Below are positions 16,363 to 25,726 of a stretch of 64,000 nt of DNA, in pieces (positions within the stretch are counted from its first letter, which is position 1; the number at the start of each line of letters is the position of its first letter). A model generated the notes under the pieces. It was not told the origin of the DNA, did no database searches, and saw only the letters and a program-made list of their open reading frames with translations. A program made the translations under genes and the position numbers. Source of the DNA: Bacteroidota bacterium (GTDB lineage Bacteria; Bacteroidota; Bacteroidia; Palsa-965); contig JADBYT010000010.1 in the NCBI GenBank assembly GCA_020402865.1, positions 243,413-307,412 on the forward strand, given 5' to 3'.

Positions 16363-17349
16363 ATGCCAAAGCGCAAACGATCGCGGCCGTTGCTGCTGTT
16401 TTACATTTTAGTGTGTTATGTGTTTGTCCAGTTTGGCTGGTGGGCATTTCTGCTCACACATCTGAACGGGCAGATTACCGACTTATTACTGGAAAAGCAA
16501 CAGCTGTATGGCACACACAATACTGCTGCGATGGATGAAATCACCCGTCAGCTCGAACATCAACTCACCATGAAAAGGCTGATGATTCTGGGTGAAGGGC
16601 TTGTATTTCTTACACTGCTTGGGCTGGGTATTCTCCGCACCCGGAAAAGTTTTAAGCAGGAGGCGGCACTGGCCCAGCAGCAGAAAAACTTTTTACTTTC
16701 CGTTACACACGAACTTAAGTCGCCGCTGGCTTCTGTAAAACTTCAGCTCGAAACACTTCGCCGGCGCAAACTGCCAGCCGAAAAGCAGGACGAAATGCTT
16801 TCTTACGCAATAGAAGACACAGAAAGGCTTCACGCGCTTGTAGATAATATCCTTGTAGCTGCGCGTATTGATCACAGTTCGTTCTCCATTCATCCCGAGA
16901 AAGACAACCTGAGCAACTTTGTGACTGAACTGTGTGAAAAAGCAAAAAGCGGCGCTTTGCGTCACCACACACTGCGCCATTCTGTTTCGCCTGATGTGAT
17001 TGCCTCATTCGACAGGCTTGCTATGCATTCGGTACTGATGAATTTGCTTGAAAATGCGGCAAATTATTCGCCCAAAGGCAGTGAAATCGTTGTACACCTG
17101 ATTAGAGAAAACAACCGGGGCTGTCTCACCATAGCCGATCGCGGACCGGGAATACCCGAGCCGGACAAAGCACAAATTTTTAAGCGTTTTTATCGTTTAG
17201 GAAACGAAGAAACTCGCAGTACAAAAGGCACCGGACTTGGGCTTTACATTGTGCATAATTTAGTGCTGGCGCATCACTGGCAGATCAGTGTAATTGACCA
17301 CCACGGCGGCGGCAGTATCTTTGAACTAACATTTCCACTCACCCACTGA
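16363..17349 (+). CDS. Sensor histidine kinase without a partner regulator
   Basis: 328 residues. Two membrane helices (about 9-31 and 70-92) enclose a short periplasmic loop of about 40 residues, too small for a known sensor domain. The cytoplasmic part has a HisKA dimerisation domain with SVTHELKSPLASVK (phospho-His116) and a HATPase domain: N-box LMNLLENAANYSPKG, ADRGPGIP, and GTGLGLYIVH. No response regulator gene is adjacent; gpmI follows after three bases, so the two are co-transcribed. The signal and partner are unknown. Confidence 0.88.
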   Translation: MPKRKRSRPLLLFYILVCYVFVQFGWWAFLLTHLNGQITDLLLEKQQLYGTHNTAAMDEITRQLEHQLTMKRLMILGEGLVFLTLLGLGILRTRKSFKQEAALAQQQKNFLLSVTHELKSPLASVKLQLETLRRRKLPAEKQDEMLSYAIEDTERLHALVDNILVAARIDHSSFSIHPEKDNLSNFVTELCEKAKSGALRHHTLRHSVSPDVIASFDRLAMHSVLMNLLENAANYSPKGSEIVVHLIRENNRGCLTIADRGPGIPEPDKAQIFKRFYRLGNEETRSTKGTGLGLYIVHNLVLAHHWQISVIDHHGGGSIFELTFPLTH

Positions 17350-17352
17350 TTT

Positions 17353-18882
17353 ATGACTACATCACAAAAGGCAGTACTGATTATCCTCGACGGCTGGGGC
17401 ATTGGCAATGGCACGGCATCCGATGCCATTGCCCATGCGCAGGTACCTTTTTTCCGTAAGCTGATGCAGACTTATCCGCACAGCACCCTTAAAACGTCGG
17501 GCGAAGATGTGGGGCTGCCTGAAGGGCAAATGGGCAATTCAGAAGTAGGACATTTGAATATTGGCGCCGGACGTGTGGTGTATCAGGATCTTGTGAAAAT
17601 TAACCTTGCCTGCCGCGATGGTTCTATTGATACACATCCGGTGCTTACCGATACATTCAATTATGTAAAAGCAAACCATAAGGCGCTGCATCTGATGGGA
17701 CTGGTTTCTGACGGCGGCGTGCATTCGTCGCAGGAACATTTGCACCATTTGCTGCGGGTGGCTGCGGCCAACGGAATTTCAAATGTATATGTACATGCGT
17801 TCACCGACGGTAGGGATACGGATCCGAAAAGTGGCTTAGGCTTTCTGAAACTGTTGCAGCCGGTGCTTACCGAAACCGGCGCGAAACTGGCAACAGTTAC
17901 CGGCCGTTATTACGCCATGGACCGCGACAAACGTTGGGAACGTGTAAAACTGGCCTGGGATGCGCTGGTAAACGGCAAGGGAGAGCAATGCACGGATTTA
18001 GTGGCTGAAGTGGAAGCCTGTTATGAGGAAGGCATTACCGATGAATTTCTTACCCCACTTATTGCCACGCAGGATAACGGCACACCGATGGCTACCATAA
18101 AGCCCGGCGATGCAGTGATTTGCTTTAATTTCCGAACCGACCGCTGCCGCGAAATTACACAAGTGCTTACACAGCAGGATATGCCCGAGCACGGCATGCA
18201 CACAATTCCGCTGCATTACGTAACAATGGCTCGCTATGACCATACCTTCAAAAATGTACATGTAATTTTTGAGAAGGATGATTTGCGCATGACACTTGGC
18301 GAAGCGATTGAAAAAGCAGGAGCCACACAAATACGCATTGCTGAAACCGAAAAATATCCGCATGTGACATTTTTCTTTTCAGGCGGACGAGAAGCTGAAT
18401 TTGCGGGCGAGAAACGCATACTTATTCCTTCGCCCAAAGTAGCCACCTATGATTTGCAGCCCGAAATGAGCGCCCGCGAACTTACGCAGGCCATTGTACC
18501 CGAACTAAAAAACAGTACGGCTGATTTTGTGTGCCTAAATTTTGCAAACCCCGATATGGTTGGCCATACAGGCGTATATGAAGCAGTGGTAAAAGCGGTG
18601 GAAACGGTGGACGATTGTTTGCGGCAGGTAGTGGAAGCCGGACTTTCCTCAAACTATTCCTTTGTAATTATTGCCGACCATGGCAACGCCGATTATATAA
18701 TCAATGCCGATGGCACACCCAACACGGCACACACTACCAACCCGGTTCCCTGCATCCTCATAGACCCGCATTACAGCCAGATTGAAAACGGACGCCTTGC
18801 GGATATCGCCCCTACATTGCTCACAATGATGGAGCTGCCCGTTCCGCCCGAAATGACGGGGCGCATTCTCGCAAAAAAATAA
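17353..18882 (+). CDS. gpmI: 2,3-bisphosphoglycerate-independent phosphoglycerate mutase
   Basis: 509 residues, normal for the family. Interconverts 3- and 2-phosphoglycerate in glycolysis and gluconeogenesis using two Mn ions and a phosphoserine intermediate. Seen: LIILDGWGIG at the N-terminus, EGQMGNSEVGHLNIGAGR with the catalytic Ser63, HAFTDGRDTDPKSG, FNFRTDRCREI, and in the phosphatase domain NFANPDMVGHTG and IIADHGNADY. Transcribed with the kinase upstream. Confidence 0.96.
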   Translation: MTTSQKAVLIILDGWGIGNGTASDAIAHAQVPFFRKLMQTYPHSTLKTSGEDVGLPEGQMGNSEVGHLNIGAGRVVYQDLVKINLACRDGSIDTHPVLTDTFNYVKANHKALHLMGLVSDGGVHSSQEHLHHLLRVAAANGISNVYVHAFTDGRDTDPKSGLGFLKLLQPVLTETGAKLATVTGRYYAMDRDKRWERVKLAWDALVNGKGEQCTDLVAEVEACYEEGITDEFLTPLIATQDNGTPMATIKPGDAVICFNFRTDRCREITQVLTQQDMPEHGMHTIPLHYVTMARYDHTFKNVHVIFEKDDLRMTLGEAIEKAGATQIRIAETEKYPHVTFFFSGGREAEFAGEKRILIPSPKVATYDLQPEMSARELTQAIVPELKNSTADFVCLNFANPDMVGHTGVYEAVVKAVETVDDCLRQVVEAGLSSNYSFVIIADHGNADYIINADGTPNTAHTTNPVPCILIDPHYSQIENGRLADIAPTLLTMMELPVPPEMTGRILAKK

Positions 18883-18937
18883 GCCCGCAACCTGAGGAAA
18901 AGTTACGGGCCGAACCGGGTACGGAAGCGGTAAACGT

Positions 18938-18966
18938 ATCCGGCATTTATATGAATGCTGCCGGAT
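18938..18966. terminator. Hairpin between convergent gpmI and TonB-dependent receptor
   Basis: ATCCGGCA (18938-18945) and TGCCGGAT (18959-18966) form a perfect 8-bp stem. There is no real T-run, so this is only a possible terminator. Confidence 0.35.
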
Positions 18967-18999
18967 ATATAACGCTTGTTTCAGAGAAAGATACAGTGC

Positions 19000-21294
19000 C
19001 TAAAACTTAAGCTGCACCTGAAGTGCAAAGTTTCGCGGGGGCTGAATATCGGCCGGGCGTGAGCTGTACTCGCGGTTTAAAATATTGTTTCCGATAAGCG
19101 AGATGCGGGCCACGCTGTTGAGCTGCCAGAGCAAACGGGTATCGAAAACAACGTCGCCGTGATTGTTTTGGTCGCGGTAGTTTTTTACACCGGGGAGCAG
19201 CGTTTCAAAAACCTGGTCGATGTTTTCCATAAAGCTGTTGTAGCGCATGCTTACGCCAAAAGCTACCTGCTTGTATTGCCACTCGGCATCAAATTTAGCG
19301 ATGTGACGATAGCGGTATTTGAGAATATTTTCGGTAGATGTATTGACCAGCGTATCTTGAGCCGGGTTGAAGCGCAGCGATACGGGATTCATGAACGTGT
19401 AGCCCGCCAGCAGTGTAAGCGATGATTTATTGATTTGCCCCTGCCCCATTACCGAAAAATCGACTCCGGTAGTGCGTGTACTCCCGATATTAACTGATTT
19501 GAACCCGAGGCCGAAGAGCGGATCGGTAATGGGATTTCCCCATTGGCCAAAGGTAAATTCCATCATGTTCCGGTATTCCATCCAGAACACGGAGAGATCA
19601 GCAAACCCTTTCCAGTTTCCGAATACCACGCCCTGTTTCACGCCAATTTCGGCCGACTGTCCGGTTTCGGGTTGCAGCGCGGCATTGGGATAAATTTCGA
19701 GGCTGCTGGCACTGGTGCGCACAAACTTCTCGGCAATGGAGGGGAAACGATAGCCCTGTCCGTAGGAAGCACGGATGAAAGTAGCTTTAAGCAACTGGTA
19801 GTTTACCCCGAAACGAAAAACCGGTCTGAAAGGGAGTGTAATGGAATCGTTACCGGAGCGGCTGAGGATGTATTCCGTGGAGGCCGTATCGACCCGGAAG
19901 TATTCGGCTCTGATGCCTGCCGAGAGTGTGAGCTTGTCCCAAAAACGCCTGTCGGTTTGCACATAGCCCGAAATGTTTGTGGAGCTGTGATCATTGTAAA
20001 GTTGCGACTTTACAGCACTGTACATACCAACCAGTCCGGCGGTGAAGGCAAGGTCGTTTTTGAATCGGTACTGATATTGGTATTCGCCGTACCACAAATC
20101 GGCCAGCGAGCTTTGGCTCAGGTCGTTTGCGTTGTTTGTACGATAGAAGCGTGTGCGCAGGGCATGCCGGTGGCCTTTGGGGCCGTAGTAAGTAATGAAG
20201 GGGTCGATTGAAAAGCGTTTGTTGGTGTAGTTCTGTACGCTGCTGTCGGCCGGAATGTAGCCCAGCGTATCGTTGTACCAAAGTATAAACAGGCCGCCGG
20301 TAGTTTGCATCATGTTTGTATTGATGCCTGCGCTTAAACCGGGCAGTTTTTTGAATCGGTATCGGGTGTTGACATTTAGCCGGGCGCGTTGTTCGGTTTC
20401 GAGGTAGCGATAGCCGTCGTCATCAAGAAAATTGCCACCCACCACAAGGTCAAGATTACCGATTTGCCGCGCGTGGTTGAAAGAAAAGCCAGAAGTAGCC
20501 GGGGCCACATTGTTCCACCATTTGAGTTCACGGCGTTGTGGTGTATCATAGAATCCAGAGAAAAGGGTAACTGTTGATTGCGGCTTGAGCCCCGGGTATG
20601 CCGTGCGGAAATGAATCACTCCGTTAAGGGCCGATGAGCCAAACAATGCAGAAGAAGCCCCTTTAAGCACTTCCACCTGCGATACATTTTCGACGGGCAG
20701 GAAATTCCATTTCACATCGCCTGCATCACCAGAGAGCATTGGCATATCATCAACCACCATCAGTACGCGGCTTCCGGCTCCATAGCTAAATCCGCTTCCG
20801 CCCCGAATATTGGCCTGCCCGTCGGTTACATTCACCCCCGGCGTCTGGTCGATGATGGTTTCCATGTTTGTGGTGTTTTTGTTTTCGATAAGTGCAGGTT
20901 TAATGACCTCCATCGAAACAGTCACATCCGTGATTTTTTGTTCATACCGGCCGGCAGACACCACAACCAGATTAAGTTGCTGGGTAGTGTTTACCATTTT
21001 CATATCAAGTTGTTTTGTTTCGTTAGCTGCTAATGTAACTTCAGCGGTTTGCGTGGTATAACCCGTATAGCGAAAGTTGAGTGTATATGTACCCGGCGAC
21101 AAACGAAGCATGTAATTACCTGACACATCGGTAACTGCGCCTTGTGATTGGCTGGCACTGACAATTACACCAATAAGCGCCTCACCATTGGCGCTGTCGC
21201 TCACAATTCCTTTCACTGTTGCTGTTTGCGCAAACACGGTAGTGGAGAGGAAAGATATGAACAGGTGGAGAAAAGGGGAAAAGCGGCCGTACAT
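19000..21294 (-). CDS. TonB-dependent outer-membrane receptor
   Basis: 764 residues. A signal peptide of about 22 residues (ending VFAQ), a carboxypeptidase-regulatory-like beta domain (about 23-110, with GEALIGVIVSASQSQGAVTD), a plug domain (about 110-235, with PGVNVTDGQANIRGGSGFSY, QVEVLKGASSALFG and GVIHFRT) and a 22-strand-type barrel ending in Phe (LQVQLKF). It imports an unknown ligand with energy from TonB. No partner SusD-like gene, riboswitch or metal-related gene is adjacent, so the ligand cannot be guessed. It is divergent from dprA with only 30 bp between the starts, so the two genes' promoters must overlap each other's coding regions. Confidence 0.92.
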   Translation of the reverse strand: MYGRFSPFLHLFISFLSTTVFAQTATVKGIVSDSANGEALIGVIVSASQSQGAVTDVSGNYMLRLSPGTYTLNFRYTGYTTQTAEVTLAANETKQLDMKMVNTTQQLNLVVVSAGRYEQKITDVTVSMEVIKPALIENKNTTNMETIIDQTPGVNVTDGQANIRGGSGFSYGAGSRVLMVVDDMPMLSGDAGDVKWNFLPVENVSQVEVLKGASSALFGSSALNGVIHFRTAYPGLKPQSTVTLFSGFYDTPQRRELKWWNNVAPATSGFSFNHARQIGNLDLVVGGNFLDDDGYRYLETEQRARLNVNTRYRFKKLPGLSAGINTNMMQTTGGLFILWYNDTLGYIPADSSVQNYTNKRFSIDPFITYYGPKGHRHALRTRFYRTNNANDLSQSSLADLWYGEYQYQYRFKNDLAFTAGLVGMYSAVKSQLYNDHSSTNISGYVQTDRRFWDKLTLSAGIRAEYFRVDTASTEYILSRSGNDSITLPFRPVFRFGVNYQLLKATFIRASYGQGYRFPSIAEKFVRTSASSLEIYPNAALQPETGQSAEIGVKQGVVFGNWKGFADLSVFWMEYRNMMEFTFGQWGNPITDPLFGLGFKSVNIGSTRTTGVDFSVMGQGQINKSSLTLLAGYTFMNPVSLRFNPAQDTLVNTSTENILKYRYRHIAKFDAEWQYKQVAFGVSMRYNSFMENIDQVFETLLPGVKNYRDQNNHGDVVFDTRLLWQLNSVARISLIGNNILNREYSSRPADIQPPRNFALQVQLKF

Positions 21295-21324
21295 TTGAGG
21301 TGTTTAGGAGGGAAGATAGGAATT

Positions 21325-22443
21325 ATGGACGAACGAATTTATCAGATCGCACTTACACAATTATCGGGTATTGGCCCGGTAATGGCAAGAAAGCTGCTAA
21401 CTCATTGCGGCTCAGCCTCGGCGGTTTTTCTGGAAAAACCAGTTTTACTTCGTAAGATTTCGAGGCTCGGGGCGAGCAAAATTTTGCAATTAAGCGACAA
21501 ATCCATTCTTGCACGTGCGGAAGAGGAGTTGCTTTTTACGGAGCGGCACAAGTTGCAGGTATTATTTATTGATGATCCTGCTTATCCTGAGCGGATGCGG
21601 CATTGCCATGACGCTCCGGTGATGCTCTATCATTGCGGAAACACAAACCTGAATGCTCCGCGCATTGTGAGTATTGTAGGCACACGCACGCCGAGTGAAT
21701 ACGGGAAGGAGCTTTGTGCGCAGACCGTAAAAGATCTGGCGGCTTACAATGTATTAATTGTAAGCGGGCTTGCATATGGTATTGATGCTATTGCACATAA
21801 AACGGCATTAGCGTCCGGTATCCCAACGCTGGGCGTACTTGCTCATGGTTTGGATCAGATTTACCCCTACGCACATCGTGGCCTTGCCAGGGAGATGACT
21901 GACCACGGCGGGTTGCTCACTGATTTTCCAAGCCGAACGAAGCCGGACAGAGAAAATTTCCCGATGCGTAACCGTATCGTGGCCGGGCTTTCAGATGCAG
22001 TAATTGTAATCGAATCCGGATTAACCGGCGGCTCAATGATTACTGCGGAATTTGCCAATAATTACAACCGTGACGTATTTGCATTTCCCGGCAGAGTACA
22101 CGATGAGAAGTCTGCTGGATGTTTGAAGTTGATCAAAACCCACAAAGCGGCCTTAATTTCATCAGCTGCTGATCTAATTACATCCATGAATTGGGAAGCA
22201 GGGGCTCAAACCCAGCTCAGTGCACTGCTCAAACCGGAAAAAGACAATCTTGAAACTACCGAAGCGGCCATTGTTGATTTGCTTCACGGACAAGGCGAGG
22301 TACATATTTCAACGCTTACAGCTAACGTAAATCTTTGTTACGACGGTCTTCTTGACGTGATGGCTTCTTTAGAATTAAATGGTTGGGTAAAATCGGTTCC
22401 CGGGAATTATTACAAATTGCAGTATCTCAAACAATACACGTAG
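21325..22443 (+). CDS. dprA: DNA-processing protein DprA
   Basis: 372 residues from the ATG at 21325; the frame is open upstream but that part overlaps the receptor gene. DprA loads RecA on incoming single-stranded DNA during natural transformation. Seen: an N-terminal helix-hairpin-helix-like segment (LTQLSGIGPVMARKLL), the Rossmann-type core with SIVGTRTPSEYGKEL, VSGLAYGIDAIAHKTAL, FPMRNRIVAGLSDAV and GSMITAEFANNYNRDVFAFPG, and a C-terminal winged-helix-like domain. AGGAGGGA (21306-21313) is a rare strong Shine-Dalgarno site for this phylum, 11 bases before the ATG. Confidence 0.94.
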   Translation: MDERIYQIALTQLSGIGPVMARKLLTHCGSASAVFLEKPVLLRKISRLGASKILQLSDKSILARAEEELLFTERHKLQVLFIDDPAYPERMRHCHDAPVMLYHCGNTNLNAPRIVSIVGTRTPSEYGKELCAQTVKDLAAYNVLIVSGLAYGIDAIAHKTALASGIPTLGVLAHGLDQIYPYAHRGLAREMTDHGGLLTDFPSRTKPDRENFPMRNRIVAGLSDAVIVIESGLTGGSMITAEFANNYNRDVFAFPGRVHDEKSAGCLKLIKTHKAALISSAADLITSMNWEAGAQTQLSALLKPEKDNLETTEAAIVDLLHGQGEVHISTLTANVNLCYDGLLDVMASLELNGWVKSVPGNYYKLQYLKQYT

Positions 22444-22579
22444 TGCAACAAAGTAACGACACACACCATTAGATCTAATTTAGTGTCAAAGTACTACTAT
22501 TTATTACTAAAGTTTGGGGTTCTGCGATACATGGTATGGTTGACACTTACTAATTTCATGTCAACCAATATCCACTCAC

Positions 22580-24325
22580 ATGAAACATATAATACGCGCT
22601 TTATTGCTCACAGCAATGTCAACCATAGCTGTAGATGGATTTACACAAAGCACTTGTGGTAACCGGGATTTTGAAGACACTACTTTTACAAACTGGAGTG
22701 CCGCCACCGGCGATAACTGGGGTACACTTAGTTCACCGGTTATTTGGGTTCCAGGGCTTATCAGCAATGGTCTGAATGCTGCTGTCAGCGATATCGGAGC
22801 CCGGCACACGCTTATCACCACAAACTTCATTGACTCCATGGTGATAGATCCGGCCACCAATCAACCGGATACACAAATGACTTCACTTGCTCCGGGAGGA
22901 GGCAGCGTTACTTTGCGTCTTGGCAACAACAATGTAAATGCCGAAAACGAAAAGCTTTCCTACAGTTTTACTGTAACTGCCACAAATTACATCTTCACTT
23001 ACCAGTTCGCCTGTGTGATGGAAGATCCGCAACATTTGCCTGATGAGCAGCCCTACTTCATGGTGAATATGTATGATTCGTCGATGGCTATTATTGCCAC
23101 AGGAACAGACACATTTTATTCTGCTCAACCCAATGTACCTTTCATTACCACCCCGAACGGTTTTCTCAAATACCGTCGCTGGACAAATATCAGTGTTGAT
23201 CTTACGGCTTATGTAGGGCAGAATGTGACTGTAGAATTTATCAATTCAGATTGTGCGCTGGGCGGGCACTATGCCTATACCTATGTTGATGTATCATGTT
23301 TAGGCACATTACTGGCGAATGTTTGGCCAGGCGATTGCGACTATGATTTGCAGGCAAACAATGTGGACTTACTCAGCCTTGGTATTGCTTACAATGCTAC
23401 AGGCACCACACGTGCATCAGCATCAAATACCTGGGTGGCGCAGCCCTCAGCCGACTGGAGCACAAACTTCCCGCTGGGCGCAAACTACAAACACAGCGAT
23501 TGTAACGGCGATGGCATTGTAGATCTGAATGACACACTTGCAATCAGTCTGAACTACGGCCAGACACACCCGTTGCGTTTGCCTGCTCCCGACCCCAACA
23601 TTAATGTGACCAACCTGCCCGGTCTCACGCTTGTGCCCTCAGTAAACATCATTGGCGAAGGCAACATTGTCACATTCGACGTGTATGCCGGTTCAGCAGC
23701 CTTGCCGGTGAATGATCTTTACGGCATTGCATTCAAACTCAACTTTAATCCGTACCTGGTACATGGCGGCAGCTCACAAATGCTGTTTACAGGCAATGCA
23801 CTTGGCACACGCAATGTGAACATGCTGGGTATGGATAAGCAATTCCCTTCGGCGGGTCGTAATGATGTGGGCATGGTACGCACTACACATGTTCCGATCA
23901 GCGGTGCTGTTTACTTAGGCTCTTTCTCGCTGCGCACAGCCTACAATGTGGGCAACGTAACCACACTTGAAGTATCATTCTCTGATGTGTTTGCCGTTGA
24001 CCACAACTTCACGCATATTCCGCTGAATGCACAATCCGCAACGGTTATGATTGACCCCAATTTGCCGGCAGGCTTGAATGATGTGCAGGCCGCTCCGTTT
24101 ACCTTCTTCCCCAACCCGGCCAATGATGCAATCCAAATCACCACTCCAAATTATGTCGCTGAGCGCATCATCATTACAAACCTGCTTGGACAGGAAGTAC
24201 TTAATATTACGCCTACATCGCAAACCACTCCCATCAACACCGCCATTCTTGCCGAAGGCATGTACCATGTAACTGTAATTTCGGCCAATGGCAGAACGGT
24301 AAAAGAAGCGGTTGTGAAACACTAA
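22580..24325 (+). CDS. Secreted protein with dockerin-like repeats and T9SS sorting domain
   Basis: 581 residues. Signal peptide of about 23 residues. Residues about 24-240 form a jelly-roll-like domain with two conserved Cys (STCGNRDFED, VDVSCLG). Then WPGDCDYDLQANNVDLLSLG and, about 50 residues later, SDCNGDGIVDLNDTLAISLN: two Ca-binding-loop-like segments resembling dockerin or EF-hand type repeats. A cohesin/invasin-like beta domain follows (about 330-480). The C-terminus (about 500-581) is a type A T9SS sorting domain beginning FTFFPNPANDAIQI and ending VVKH. Expected to be exported by the T9SS and sorted by PorU. Its function outside the cell is unknown. Transcribed alone, with a terminator after it. 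Confidence 0.85.
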   Translation: MKHIIRALLLTAMSTIAVDGFTQSTCGNRDFEDTTFTNWSAATGDNWGTLSSPVIWVPGLISNGLNAAVSDIGARHTLITTNFIDSMVIDPATNQPDTQMTSLAPGGGSVTLRLGNNNVNAENEKLSYSFTVTATNYIFTYQFACVMEDPQHLPDEQPYFMVNMYDSSMAIIATGTDTFYSAQPNVPFITTPNGFLKYRRWTNISVDLTAYVGQNVTVEFINSDCALGGHYAYTYVDVSCLGTLLANVWPGDCDYDLQANNVDLLSLGIAYNATGTTRASASNTWVAQPSADWSTNFPLGANYKHSDCNGDGIVDLNDTLAISLNYGQTHPLRLPAPDPNINVTNLPGLTLVPSVNIIGEGNIVTFDVYAGSAALPVNDLYGIAFKLNFNPYLVHGGSSQMLFTGNALGTRNVNMLGMDKQFPSAGRNDVGMVRTTHVPISGAVYLGSFSLRTAYNVGNVTTLEVSFSDVFAVDHNFTHIPLNAQSATVMIDPNLPAGLNDVQAAPFTFFPNPANDAIQITTPNYVAERIIITNLLGQEVLNITPTSQTTPINTAILAEGMYHVTVISANGRTVKEAVVKH

Positions 24326-24346
24326 CTGTATTCTTTAACCACACAC

Positions 24347-24383
24347 AAAAGAGCCTCCGCAGAATAGTGCGGAGGCTCTTTTT
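24347..24383. terminator. Bidirectional terminator, T9SS cargo / purT
   Basis: AAAAGAGCCTCCGCA (24347-24361) pairs fully with TGCGGAGGCTCTTTT (24368-24382) over a six-base loop, between convergent genes. Confidence 0.85.
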
Positions 24384-24402
24384 GTATTTTCAAATTTCAG
24401 AA

Positions 24403-25563
24403 TTAGTGGAGTGAAATTTTGGTTGCGGCAAGTTTAGCCTGCTCCACAAGCTCTTTTACATCAACAGAGGCATTACCCCAACTCAATGCTACCCCCATGC
24501 GACGATAGGGCCGCATCACAGGTTTACCAAAAATGCGTACATCGCAAGAATGCATTGACAGCACATCGGCAATGCCGTTTATCACCGGAGCGGCTTCGCG
24601 GTCGGCAAGAATTACGGCACTGGCACCGGCACGTTCGAGGGTAATTTCGGGGATAGGTAATCCGAGCACAGCACGCAGGTGGAGTTCAAACTCATTAAGC
24701 GGAAGCGTGTTGGCAAGCGTAACCATACCTGTATCGTGCGGGCGGGGAGAGAGTTCAGAGAAATACACGCCTTTTTCAGTGAGGAAGAACTCTACACCCC
24801 AGATGCCTGCGCCGGTAAGTGCGCGTGTAACTTTGGCGGCCATTTCCTGCGCTTCGGCAAGATGTGCTTCACTCATCGGATGAGGCATCCAGCTTTCCTG
24901 ATAATCGCCGCGCTCCTGACGGTGGCCGATGGGCGGGCAAAAAAGTACACCGCCGTTTTGCTGTGTCACAGTAAGGAGTGTAATCTCCGTATCGAAGCGG
25001 ATAAATTCTTCTACAATCACTTCGTTAAGATCGCCACGCGAACCGGCCATGGCATAGTTCCATGACTTCTCGATATCGGCTTCGGTACGCACCACACTTT
25101 GTCCTTTGCCCGACGACGACATGAGTGGTTTCACCACACAGGGTAATCCAATTGCATCAATGGCCGCACGGAAAGAGTCGAGCGTGGTGGCATAGGCGTA
25201 TTTAGCAGTACGCAGGCCAAGCTCCTGCGCAGCAAGATCGCGTATGGCTTTGCGGTTCATGGTGTAGTTTGCCGCGCGTGCACTGGGCACAACCTGAATG
25301 CCTTTGCTTTCGTAGTCGTAAAAACGTTCGGTGCGTATAGCTTCGATTTCGGGAACGATAATATCAGGCTTGTGCTTAGATACAATGGCATCAAGCGCAT
25401 TGCCGTCGAGCATATTAATTACCTCGCGGGCTTGCGCCACCTGCTGCGCAGGCGCATTGTCGTAAGAATCAACAGCAATTACATATTGCCCCAGGCGTTG
25501 TGCGGCGATCACAAACTCTTTGCCCAATTCGCCGGAGCCGAGAAGTAAAATCTTTTTCTGCAT
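24403..25563 (-). CDS. purT: Formate-dependent GAR transformylase PurT
   Basis: 386 residues. ATP-grasp enzyme that makes formyl-GAR from GAR, formate and ATP in purine synthesis, an alternative to folate-dependent PurN. Seen: the N-terminal nucleotide-binding part [56 protein letters not shown] of the ATP-grasp, [20 protein letters not shown] with the metal ligands, and HDTGMVTL. Transcribed alone and divergent from kbl with a 163-bp gap. Confidence 0.95.
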   Translation of the reverse strand: MQKKILLLGSGELGKEFVIAAQRLGQYVIAVDSYDNAPAQQVAQAREVINMLDGNALDAIVSKHKPDIIVPEIEAIRTERFYDYESKGIQVVPSARAANYTMNRKAIRDLAAQELGLRTAKYAYATTLDSFRAAIDAIGLPCVVKPLMSSSGKGQSVVRTEADIEKSWNYAMAGSRGDLNEVIVEEFIRFDTEITLLTVTQQNGGVLFCPPIGHRQERGDYQESWMPHPMSEAHLAEAQEMAAKVTRALTGAGIWGVEFFLTEKGVYFSELSPRPHDTGMVTLANTLPLNEFELHLRAVLGLPIPEITLERAGASAVILADREAAPVINGIADVLSMHSCDVRIFGKPVMRPYRRMGVALSWGNASVDVKELVEQAKLAATKISLH

Positions 25564-25726
25564 TGTGTAAAAATAAATGGATTGCGAAAGTAGGGTATTG
25601 AAAAGAGATACGCATTAAAATAATGTGCTTTTTACCTGCTTTTCAAAATTGACGGGAGAGACCGTTGCACAAATAGTTTTTTATTCCCTCCGTTACCGTT
25701 ATTTTCGTTCCCTAAAATTTACGCAC

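Noticed and set aside
22580..24325. Cellulosome-type scaffold or enzyme because of dockerin-like loops
   Set aside because: No cohesin, glycoside hydrolase or scaffold gene is present and loop spacing is abnormal.
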